From the NCBI GenBank assembly GCA_018350325.1, contig JAEVLN010000014.1:1514001-1578000 (forward strand): 64,000 bases of DNA. Reading direction: 5' to 3'. Both the position numbers and the translations under genes were made by a program. Origin of the DNA: Globodera rostochiensis (taxonomy: Eukaryota; Nematoda; Chromadorea; Rhabditida; Heteroderidae). The notes under the pieces were generated by a model, which saw only the letters and a program-made list of their open reading frames with translations, ran no database searches and had not been told where the DNA came from. Positions 14,883 to 28,000 of this stretch are shown piece by piece; positions within the stretch are counted from its first letter, which is position 1; each line of letters starts with the position of its first letter.

Positions 14883-16267
14883 AATTAACTGTCCATGTTT
14901 TCTGAAAGGAATTCTGATCGATCAACCAACCAAATGCGGGCCCCGCCATATCAACGAAAAATGTTTCAATGTCAGCAATTTTCTGGACAGAAACTCCTCA
15001 ATCACCGGAGAGATGAGCTGGAGCAGAACCAACGAACTCTGACCGACGTTCACAGTTCGATCATTCACAAAAAAGGCGCTATACCCCCAATCTTTGCTGG
15101 TGTTTTGCGGGTTATTCGACAACCGCCAAAACAACAAAAAACAAAATTCATCCCCCGGGGGGGGGGGAATGGGAAGCGTTCGTTTTGTCGTTGTCCCGCG
15201 GGCTTTCCCCTTCTGCTGCTGTTCCCTGCTTTCCCACACTTCCTCATCTCCATCTCAATCCTCATCATCAATGGCAGCAAACGTTGGAGAGAATGGCAAG
15301 GAAATGTGTGTCGCTGGAGGGGCCAGCAGCAACCGAAAGTGTGCAAAAACAATAATCGCTTCAAAACGCGTCATCATGGGAATTGGAGGGGGGGGGGGAA
15401 GGGGGGGGGGGAGATGATGTCGACGACGACGATGATGTGAGGGGGGGGGGGGAACTAAAAGACGGATTATTAGCCGAGCCCTCCGCCGATAACATCTTTC
15501 AAAGAGTCCGAGCAATTTTGTCCACTAAAGGCAAAGGCAAAATGCCCCACTTTTGAAGGATCGTTGTAATTTCCTCGGGGCCTAATTAACCGCAACCCAA
15601 ACAGCCATTTTCCTCCTCAACAGGCCCAAAAGACGAAGTCTAACACCAAAGCCCATCAAATGAATTCATTTCAGCCCATTTTTACAATTAATTTATTCAC
15701 TCCCCCCCCCCCCCCCCCCCGACGTCCCCTTACCCCCCCTCCGTCCCCTTATTGCCAATTTTGGCCTTATGCCAATCCAACAAATCCATCGGCAGAGAAA
15801 GCACCGGTTGATTAGGCCATTCACCGCCCATTCATTCGCTGAGTTCCTTCAAAAACGTCTTCTCCCATTTTCAGAGCCATTTCTCTAATTCCTTCAAATT
15901 TCCCCTCCGGGGCCTCCACAATTAATTTGTTTAAGGTACATAGCGGAAGAAAAATGGGAAGTCATCGCAGGAAGACGCCGCAACTGGCCCTGGGCATTGT
16001 ACGGCCCAGGCACCCCCGGCTTTACCACTTAAAGTTCCTACGGTGGAAGTCAAAACAAATGTGCAAATCCCCCGAGGGAACATTGCTTGGCCCTCCCAAC
16101 TATGGCATCTGGCCATTCAAAGCAGCCAATTTCTCCTCAAATCTATGACTGCCCTTTCTTAAACGGTGGCAACTTAATCACCCGTTAATTGGATAACACC
16201 CCCACCCCCTCCCCCAATTGCCACCCCCGCCAAAACACAAATTCGGGCATCACGAAACAAAGCATTC

Positions 16268-16437
16268 CCTTCCCTCCCCTCCCCTCCCCTCCCCTCCCCT
16301 CCCCTCCCCTCCCCTCCCCTCCCCTCCCCTCCCCTCCCCTCCCCTCCCCTCCCCTCCCCTCCCCTCCCCTCCCCTCCCCTCCCCTCCCCTCCCCTCCCCT
16401 CCCCTCCCCTCCCCTCCCCTCCCCTCCCCTCCCCTCC
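16268..16437. repeat. (CCCCT)n microsatellite
   Basis: About 34 uninterrupted copies of the pentamer CCCCT, pure over about 170 bases. The G-rich complement (AGGGG)n can form stacked G-quadruplexes and the C strand i-motifs. Frames across it encode only Pro/Leu/Ser or Gly/Arg/Glu repeats and are not genes. Confidence 0.97.
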
Positions 16438-18660
16438 CGGCCTTCCAATGTCAACCATTCGCCAAAGCTTCCCTTAACATTCCCACCCCCACCCCCAATT
16501 CGTCGCCGGGTGCCATTTTGCGTCCATGCCAACCAATTGGTCAATCACACAACAAATAATGTGCCCCATTCATTTCGCTGAATGGCAGCGCAATTTGCTG
16601 CCATGGCATTCTCAACGACGGCACTCTGACATTTCTCTTTTATAGTGTTTCCCCCTCCCTTCCTTTTTGTCCTTTTGAAGAACAAGTAATTGGCCCATCC
16701 GATGAAGAAAGTGCCAGCCATCCGTCCGTCTTTCCTGACATTATCCCAATTTGGACTAGTGAAAACAAAAGTGCCATTCCCCTCCCCCCCCCCCCCCCCC
16801 CGGGCGGCATCATCTTGCCCATTGTGGGCTGACCAAACACTCATCCTCACAAGACAAATAATGCACACATTTTTGCACATGTTACGGGGCCGGGGGGGGG
16901 GGGAATAAAAAAAGGTAACAACAACGAAATGAGAGAGAGTTGCTGCGTCAACGCCGGGGGGGGGGGGGGGCGGAAGATTTGGACGGACTAGAGGAGGAAG
17001 TAGGACGTTTATATTATCCCCTCGGGGGCCGTTCCTCGCATTTGTATCGAAACAAATGGCCAACCGAAGTTGACTTGCACGAACCCTGGGGCATCATTTC
17101 ATTATTTTTTGGCTAAAAAGTCACAATTTTTTTGTTAGTATTTATTAAAATAACAATTTTTTCCTTGCAAAACCTTTCAGCGCCCACCAAAAGTGCGCTT
17201 TTCCAACACATCCGGCGCCGACAAATACAAAATGGCCTTATCACAAACCCTTCCTTTCCGGCTATTCGCAATTTCCGTCCACAAATTGTCACAAAATCGC
17301 TCAATTTCTTCACCAAAATTCCTCCACAAATTTCCCCGCCCATCCAATAATCTATTTTTGGTTCCGTTCATTCATTCCCCCCCCCCCCTCACTTCTCGAG
17401 CAATTAGCCCCCGCACCGCAAGCAAAGAAAATGCTTATAAACTTTTGAAGAGTTTTGCGCCACGGCAAAGTCGGAAAATGACTTATGAAAGCTGCGAAGA
17501 TTGCGTTTGGGTAATCCGAAGGCCGGCGCTTAAAAGCGGCACAAAACTTAAAAACCCGACAAATGCCCAAATCTAAGACAAGACACCCCTGGGGGGGGGG
17601 GGGGATTTTTGCAGGTTTTGCGTTTTCTAAGCTCCACACCTAAATTTTGTGTCAGAAAAAAATAGTATATGTTAGAGGATGTGGCGGTGTTGTTCAATTC
17701 TGAAGTATGTGCAGCGGCTGCGGGGCAAGGAAATGGGTCGGTCTGTCGAAGCCGTCACCGGCACGGGGGGCCTCTCATTGCGTACATCCCGCCAAATGCA
17801 TCCTTTTTGCCCAATCCATAGACTCAATACTCCCTCATGCACTAGCCCTCTCACGGACGGGTGGCTTCCCCCCCCCCCCCCCCCCCCCCCCTCCCTACTC
17901 CCGCCTCATCTCTGTCTAAAAAAGACGTCATCCCATCACGTCTTGGGGAGAAGCCCCCCCCCCTTCCCCATCTTCTCATTCTCGTCCTCTGCTCGGGCCC
18001 CACCCATAATCCCCTCCGGGCACGGGCAGTGACAGACCCACCCGACTCAACAACTCCTTGCCCGCCGTAGTTCTTCGGGTTGAGTGTGTGCACGCATTCA
18101 CATTCAAAGGCACCCCCCACAAACGTTGTGCCAATTGACTCACTCATTCACTCTTAGAAAGGCGAATCCGCTGGGATTAAAATTAAAATTTATAATTTAT
18201 AGACCCCCCCGGCGTGTTTTTGCTTTCTTACTTCTCTTCCCACTAAATGTTTCATTCTCCGGGTAATATTGGGCCAAAAGTGCAAAAGTGAGGCCCATGA
18301 CGAGGGCGAAATTCTTCCTTCACATTCACTCAGCATCAGTGCCAAATTGACATTGGCATGTTAATTAGGGCGAGGGGGGGGGGTGGTCAATGATGGACCA
18401 AAACAAAAGTTTTTTTTTTGCAAAAATTAAGGACAAAGCCAAGAAAGACACTTTTTGATGATTCTTTCTGTCTGAAATGGAAACTAAAAAATTTCCTGAT
18501 TTGTCCATTTCCAGCCCCGAAAAAAGTGTCTTTTCAAAGCCAATTGAGCCAATTTTTTGGTGTTGTGGCACCCCGAACTTTTTTTGTATCTTCCGGTTAT
18601 TTACTCCTCCTCTTCTCTTCTCTTCCGTTCCATTTTTATTTTTTCTAAATCGTCTCTACT

Positions 18661-18880
18661 CTTTTTCTTCTTCCTTCTCTTTCACTTCTTTCTCTTCTTC
18701 CTTCTCTTTTACTTCTTTCTCTTCTTCCTTCTCTTTTACTTCTTTCTCTTCTTCCTTCTCTTTTACTTCTTTCTCTTCTTCCTTCTCTTTTACTTCTTTC
18801 TCTTCTTCCTTCTCTTTCACTTCTTTCTCTTCTTCCTTCTCTTTTACTTCTTTCTCTTCTTCCTTCTCTTTCACTCGTTT
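18661..18880. repeat. 27-bp pyrimidine-rich minisatellite
   Basis: About eight tandem copies of a 27-bp unit made of CTTCTTCC, TTCTCTTT, (C or T/A)ACTTC and TTTCT blocks; copies differ mainly at one C/T position. One strand is almost pure pyrimidine, so intramolecular triplex (H-DNA) is possible. The period is a multiple of three, so the minus strand reads as a KEVKEKEEE repeat, but no start, splice or flanking domain supports a gene. Confidence 0.93.
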
Positions 18881-20654
18881 TTGTCTTCCTCTTCTTCTTC
18901 CTTCTCACTCCGACCCCGTGCCCGACCCCGCAAATTAGGTCATTTTTCGGGAATTCCCCGACACTTCTAACCCCGACCCCGAACACCCCATCCCCGACTC
19001 GGGGATAAATACACACCAAAAATGGCATCATCTTTGAATTCCCATTCCCGAAAATTATTATTTTTTACCGGTTTCTAATGTGGAAAATGAAAGCGAGTAA
19101 GATTGAAACATTATTTTGATTTATTAATGAATAATTAATTTGAAAATTAAAAAATTAAAAAATCCCCGACCCCAACAGTCCGTCCACCCCCGAAAAACCC
19201 CGACCCAGAAATTTCTCCGACGTCGGGGTGACAAGACAACTCAAGTCCAAACCAAACATTTCCCACCAATACAACCGCCCAATTAATTCTCTCCTCTCCG
19301 GCAAAATAAGCCACAAAAGTAATCGTCATGCCCTGTGGCGTTATTACTTCCCCCCCCCCCCCCCCTCCCCCCTTCTGTCCCCCCCCCCCCCCCCTCCCCC
19401 CCCCCCTTCTGTCCCCCCCCCCCCCCCCACATCCAAATTCCAAAGGCAAGAAGAAGCACATAAAACCTTCCCAGGCACACGGCTACATTGACGATACGAT
19501 GACTGTAAAATCTCGGGCAATTCACAAGTTCATTTTCGCATTATTGGGGTTGGAAAGAATGCTTACAAATTAGGCAAAAATGGTAACCCCCCGGGCAGTA
19601 ATAAGACCCACGACCCTCGCTGCGGTGATTAGCAGCTTCACACCCAAACCAATGGCCAATTGTCTGATCAATAGCCAGCTGGCGACGGTGGGGCAACCTT
19701 TCGGTGCTACGAGTAGTCGCGGCCCCCGGAAAAATTGGATTTTTAACAATTTGCTATCAAAATTCTCTAAAATTCCACTAGGAAATGTACTGCAATTTGA
19801 CCAGATTAAATACTTTTATGTGATGTAATGTCCTTTTCATCTTTGGCACTATGGCATTTCAACTCACAAGTTAGGGATTTTTTGTCGCGAATTTCCCCCC
19901 CCCCCCCCCACCCCCCGGCGAATTCCCCCCCCCCCTCCCCGGGTAGGGCTTTCCGGATCTCCATGAAGGAAGTCGTGGCAACTTGGCGTCTTCAGTTTTT
20001 GATCAGTATGAAAGTTGAGCTTATTATGTATTATTAACATTTTGCTCACTTTCAAAACTTTTACTCCAATAAAATTGAATCTTTAAATTTTGATTATGAT
20101 GCATATATTCCGGGAGCCATTCGGCGTGTAAGAATGTATGTACATATATACAATACAATACAATACAATATATATAAGGGGGATCAATCGTCCCTTCGAT
20201 CGATCGATTGTCCCTCTCTTTTCTTCTCTTTCTCTCCTCTGATTGTAATCGCTAATATTAGCGAATGGAATGGTGGTGGTTTCTCCCTCTCGACACTCCC
20301 ATCATTCTCATTTCCGCAAGTCTTCCCCTGCGGGGTGCGCTTTGTCTCTTTTGCCATTCGGCCAGACGCGCGCGGACGCGTACGCACTTTCTCCCCGGAA
20401 GGGAAGCAGCCAAGTCCATGTGAATCTTAAAGAAAAGCGAGAGTGAGGGTAGAGAGGCAGAAAAGAAGGCAGACAGTGAGAGGGGAGGGGACGAGGTGAA
20501 CGGATGTGCCGGCGGTCGGCAGATCCCATTTCAGTTCAGCCCCACTAAATGCGGGCCAACACTCAGCAAGCAGACTTTGTGCGGTTGGCTCGGCCGGAGC
20601 AGCACTTCTTCACTTTGTATTGCCATGTTGGTGCAAAAGGGGGAAGGAAAGGCA

Positions 20655-20772
20655 AATCCCTCCCCCCCCCCCCCCCCCCCCCCCCCGGCGAATTCCCTTC
20701 ACCCCCCCCCCCCCCCGGCGAATTCCCTTCACCCCCCCCCCCCCCCCCCGGCGAATTCCCTTCTCCCCCCCA
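20655..20772. repeat. Poly-C interspersed with a GGCGAATTCCCTTC unit
   Basis: Three tandem copies of a run of 14-24 C followed by GGCGAATTCCCTTC(A). A shorter, related CCCCGGCGAATTCCC piece occurs at about 19910-19930, so this poly-C-linked unit recurs in the region. Confidence 0.85.
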
Positions 20773-21880
20773 CCCCTTTCCCTTCAATTATTTCATCCTC
20801 CCTCTTTTCGGTCTCTCCATCTCTTCTTCCATTCGTTCTTCACTCCATCTTCTGTCCTTTCCTCCTTCTCTGGCTTCATCCCACTTTTCTTGTTCGTCTC
20901 TCTCTTTCTCTCCCCTCTAAATGCTCCTCTGTGCTCTCTTCCAACCCCCCAGGCCTTTCTTCTGCCTGCCTCTCCTCGTCCGCACGCGTCAATCCCTCCT
21001 TCCCCCCCCCCTCATTTTCCCTTCCCTTCCCTTCCCATGCCCAATTCCCCCCTCCTCCTCCATTCATTCTAGCCAGTCGTCCAAAAGGCAATTGGCTCGA
21101 ATTTTGCCAAGGGATTGGCCACCGCTTCGGCGACGGCGCCGTCGAGCGATGGATAGCCCCATCCCCGCAAGGGCCGAGACGGATGCCGTCAGTCCGTCCA
21201 ATTGAAATGAATCGATCCCCGGCACAACCCCCCCCCCCCCCCCCCCCCCCCCCCTCCCCTCCCATTGCATACATCTCCAAACAGAATGAATGAATGAATG
21301 GATGGATGAGAGAGTCCACCGAACTTCAATATGCCCATTCCATACACATCTTCTTCATTAAAGTCTAAAGATCCATTCCGCCAGCACGCGAACCGCGGCA
21401 TTTTTGCCGAGCAAAAATAAATTAAACAAAGCGATCGTTTATTTTTGAACATTTTTTAGGCTTTTCCAGGGGGAAACTGACCATATTATGAAACTTTGGC
21501 GTACAAATAACTAGACCGCGACCACAAACCGCGGGTTTTTTCGGACGCGAGCATCAATCTCCTTCCCATTTCCCAGGGTTTTCGCATGCAATTGTTGCTT
21601 TCCGCGTAGCATACCCTCCAATTCCAATCACAACGATCTCTCTGATCAATCATTGGCGAAGTGATTAAGTGATTGGATTTGCGCGGATTATACAAATCAG
21701 CAAATCTTGTGAATTGGTCGCTAATGCCGCGCGACTTATCAAGCTTATCCCCCCAGTAAGTTAATTGTTCAATCACTTTGCTTCCGTCCGTACACTTTGA
21801 GGGGGGAGGCGGTGAACATCAATAGCAATTCCCTTTTTAGATAATACCGCCGCCGCCGCTTCTTCCGGTCAGCGCATTGA

Positions 21881-22093
<213 letters not shown>

Positions 22094-22198
22094 TGATTCT
22101 GCGGCCTTTCGTCTTTCGAAGCCCAGTGGCGGCTTCACTTTTGTGAACTGAACCGGTCCGAAGAGGGAGAAGCTTTTGGCTAAAACAAAACCATCGAA

Positions 22199-23703
<1,505 letters not shown>

Positions 23704-25007
23704 CGAGCGAAACCGCACCGATGGCGCGTCTCTGCTGACCTTTTTGCTCGTGTGGAGTCGAATCCGAACTCCATTACCCCCCCCCCCCCCTTTTACAGCT
23801 TTTACACCCCCCCCCCCCTCACCCCCCTCCCCCCCCCCCGTCACCCACCCTAGTCCAAGTCCAAGTCCAATCGAAGTCCTCCTCCTCCACCGATTCTTAT
23901 CATTTGCACTCGAAGAGCGGTCCGGTCCGGTCGTTGGGTTCAGCATCTGTTCAATGTTTAAGGTTTAAACCCTCTCAGAATAACCACCGAATCGTTTGAT
24001 CAGTCCATTTTCATCCCTTTCATTTCGCTGCCGACTTATCCCTCCAGCGATTTTTGCCGGAGGGGAATTTCCGGAGGCGTTTCCTCCGACTCAACAAACT
24101 TTTCTTCTCTTTGTGTCCCCACAAACTGCTTCTTATATTCTTGTTATTACAATGTTCAAATTAAATTGAGAGAGAGAGAGAGAGAAAGAATTTATTTTTC
24201 TTGATCAAATTCCACCGATTTTCTTGGAAACCCCTCGGGCGTTTCTCTTTCTTTCCCTTCCCTTCGCTATTTTCTTCTCTGTTCTCCCTCCAATCGCTAA
24301 ATTATGCACTTTCTAATTGTTCTAATTGAGGGCCAATTCACATCGAAACAAAGAAAAGAGTCAACGCAAATTGACCAACGGTTTTTTCATTTTGCAAATT
24401 GACCGAAAATAGCAAAGCGACCTGCAAATTAATTTCACCGTTTAAATGCCGCTTTTATTTTTAAATGATGATTTGTTTTTGTCAATTCTTTCCCATTAAT
24501 CGCCGATTCAATAAAATATTTCATTTCGCTAAATGTAAATTTATAATGTAAAAATGGGGGGGGGGAAGGCATTGATTAATGAAATTGAAAGACATTAATG
24601 AAGTGATAATGAGTTGTGGTGAATGCTTTCTTAAACAAATCGATGTACCGATTTGAATTAATTTGAAATGTGAAAGCATCGAACTGTCAATCGAATTGCA
24701 AAAGGCCCAGCCGAGTCATTCATTTTGCCAACAAAAGGTTCTTTCGCATTCTGTGCCGTCCTTATTAAGGCCCGTTAATAAAATTGAAAAGATAATTAAA
24801 TGACAGTGAAATTTAAAATTCCTACAAAAGGCGACAGAATGCAAAAACCCGCCAAAATGTTGTGCCAACGGAGTGCCAAGAAAGCCAGAACCTTTGAAGA
24901 GCTCGAAATTCTCGGAAATGCCGAAAAGCCAAACCTCATCAAAAAGTATCGTTTTTTTGGTCCTGGCTTTTCTCACAAGCACACAATACAATTCATTGTT
25001 TGTCATT
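23704..25007. other. Spacer between convergent gpb-1 and the DOMON gene
   Basis: Holds C-runs at about 23777-23840, a short GA repeat at about 24166-24184, and AT-rich sequence with AATAAA-like signals around 24510-24516. No coding evidence. A frame at 24800-25171 overlaps the end of the minus-strand gene and appears to be chance. Confidence 0.6.
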
Positions 25008-28000
25008 TCAGTACGGTCGTTGGTGGTAATACGCCGGCGGCGGCGGCACAATGCGATGTTCGCCGTTCAGTGTGTAAAAGGACGGGTCGTTGGGGTAAGA
25101 GACGTAGGACTGAAGCGGCGATTGGGGCATCGAATGGCGCGCCGTCGGAGTGGGCGGAGTGGCCAAATTAAGCGAACTCTCCTGGTAATGACTGGGCGAG
25201 TTTTTGGACGCCACCTGCCAAAAGGGTGGCGGGTATTCAAAGGAATCTCGAAATGGCAATTATTTGCTGGCTGACCTTAGTGAACCACTCTCGATAGGTC
25301 GCCTCGCCGATGCCCTTCGGCGTTTCAATTCGTGCGCCATTTTGCCCGTTTGTCTTCGCATTCGTTCCGTTCTCCGCCGTGCCCGCCCCTCCGCGACCGG
25401 TCGCATTCGTTTTCACTGTCGTGTCGCTGGCTTTGTCGCAGCCGTTGCCGCCAAGTGCCGCGTACTGCGGGGCGTGGTGGTGATAGCCGGCGGAGTAAGG
25501 CGACTGTTTGGTCGGCTGAAGGACGGCACTTTTGTGTGCCGGCGCCGAGTCATTCAAAAACAATTCTTACGTATGTCCGATGTGCCGCCGAACGCCGTCT
25601 CCGACGGGAGCGAAAGGCGCAGAAGATCAGCGCGGACATGGTGCACAACAACAGAAGCAGCGCGAGACTGACCAGGGCCCAGCCCTGCATCTCACGCAAC
25701 ATGCCCCACTTGTCCTCCTCGTCCTCTGCAAGTTGTATGGTATTTGCCGAAATTGGGTTTTAAATGTCCTGATGGGGTCGATCAATCGATCGTCCCCTCA
25801 AAAAGTTGGATTGATCGATCGATCACCTTGGCCCTCCCGTCTAACATCCAGCATATCCCGGTCCCAAATCAGTTCCTCCGCCATCCCATGAGCGGCAGCC
25901 TCCTGCAAAAAGTCCTTCAGCTCCGCCTCGCGCGGGGCGTCATGCCCATCGAAACGAATTTGAAGCAGTGCGAGCACACTGCCCTCTCTGAAATTGCCAT
26001 TCCAAAAGCAATTAAAACTCTTTTTGAGTAAATTCTTACGCGAATTTCTGCACTTTAATCTCGCGCAGAGAAGGCCATTTGACGGCAACGAGCGACCGAA
26101 TCTGCGAAAATGAAGGAAAATAATTGAAATATTGCGTTTATGAAAAGAATAACCGAGTTGGCCAGCCGTTGGGACAACTCGCGGAATTGTGCCGACTCGG
26201 CATCTTCCAACCGTTCGTCCCATCGTTCGTTGGTCAGTCTAATTAGTCACATTTTATTATTTAAATAATCAAAAAGCAACCAACCGACTAATTAGTCACA
26301 TTTTATTATTTAAATAATCAAAAAGCAACCAACCAACCTAATTGCCACGTTGAACAGCGCCTCCGTCGCGCCTTTCCCCGTCGTCATCTCCCCGTCGTCT
26401 GCGACAATATTTCCACCCGCCGCTATTCGTATCTCCTCGCCCTCCTCCGTTTTTGCATTGTTTGGCGGCGACGGCGCCGGCGGCGGTGCCGGAATTGCCG
26501 TTGTTGGAGGCGGACGTGCCGACGCCGGAGTTGTTATTGTTACCGTTGTTTTGGTTACGGTTTCGGCTGTTTTTGTGTCCGTCGTTGTTTCAAGTGCTGG
26601 GGAAATCGATGTTCTGGTTGGGCCAGCGGTCGGCAGTTGTTCTGCTGGCGGTGCTGATACGCCCTCCACCGGAGTTTGTTGTCTACATTTTGCGAGACAA
26701 ATCTAAACAATTAATTAAAACATTCTCTAAATGACTAATTTACTCTGTTTCTACTCCGAATTGGCGTCTCCGTGTGCTTTCGAATGTCGGCACTTCCGTG
26801 AACCAACGGCCCACCCGAATGGAGGAAAAGGAAATTTTGGCACTGTCGCAAGTCCGCGTCCTGCTCCGTGTCGCCGGTGTACAACGGACGCGAAAAGTTT
26901 ATCGCGACGATTCCGTCCGTAGCGCCATATTGGCCAATTATTTTGGCATTTTGGAGCCGATCGATCGCGGGACGGCCATAGCCGGGGGAAAACTGATCAG
27001 AGATGGTAATGCGCCCGTCGGCCAGTAGCAACACCAAAATGGCATCCGCGTTCGCCTGCATAACTCAGAGATTTGAACGGAACGAAACCTTGGGCCTTGG
27101 ACTTTTGTGGAGAATGTGTGGCCATTGTTAATAATAAAGAAAAGAATTTGAAGAAGTACTTTAATATATATTCCCAAAATTAAAGTCCAGAGTTTGTCCT
27201 TCATACCATCGCCCCGTCGGACGAAAAGCCAATGCCGGTCCAACTGCCTGGTTTCATTTTGGCACTCAACCGGAACTGCACTGTCTGTTCCAAAGGAATT
27301 GCTTGCCATTCCACTATGTAACTGCAGTGCCCCGTGCCGAGACAGTTTTCTGGATGAGCAAAGCCCCCGAAGCAATTTTCGTCCATCAGCATCGCCGGAG
27401 GCAACATTGGCGCCCTTGTGGATGTTAAAGAAGAAGTTGAAGCTGCCGAGGAAGGAGAAATGGTTGAAGACGTTTTGGTCATTGTCGTCGGTCGTCCGAC
27501 GAGTTCAGGAATTTCATTAATTGTTGGCTCCTCGTCATCCCCGCCGCCCTGGACAACGACTGCCGGGGGCACAATTCGCTCGCCCACAATGTCCTCATCG
27601 CCCGCTTCCTCCACGGTCGTTGACTCTTCTTCTTCGGCGGGTTCAGCTGTTGTCGTTGCTGTTGTTGTTGAAGTGATTGTGGTGGTTTCAGTTGCAGCAA
27701 CTTTTGTTGCAGAAACGACAGTTTCTGTTTGGGATTTGGAAGTGCTGGGGGAAGCGGTGGACGTGGAAGATAGAGGAGTGGAGAACGAACTGGATGAACT
27801 GCTGCTATTCACGGAGGGAGCAGGTTCTGCAATTCCGGGAGTTCTCTGTTCTCCTCCCATCCAACGGAGCCCAACCTGGAGATGCTCCATCCATTAAGTC
27901 CACCATCGCAAATTCGAGTCGTTCTGCCGTGTTCATTCCGGGCTCTGGGCCCAAACCGCTGGCCAAGAACACCGGAGTGACTCCCTTATGGACGGTTAAG

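Noticed and set aside
14895..15440. Plus-strand frame of 181 codons after the nucleoside transporter
   Set aside because: Composition shifts with G-runs, no domain or signal, and it ends in Gly/Thr repeats produced by simple sequence.
16174..16581. Long Pro-Ser-Leu and Gly-Glu-Arg repeat frames
   Set aside because: They are translations of the CCCCT microsatellite.
18477..19031. KEVKEKEEE repeat protein (minus) or Phe/Ser repeat protein (plus)
   Set aside because: The 27-bp minisatellite period is a multiple of three, so stop codons are absent by construction; no flanking exon supports a gene.
19580..19828. Open frame next to poly-C runs, possible retroelement remnant
   Set aside because: No reverse-transcriptase, integrase or LTR motif could be seen in any frame.
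20496..21319. Pro-rich frame of 265 codons
   Set aside because: Created by poly-C runs; no conserved motif and frames are open on both strands.
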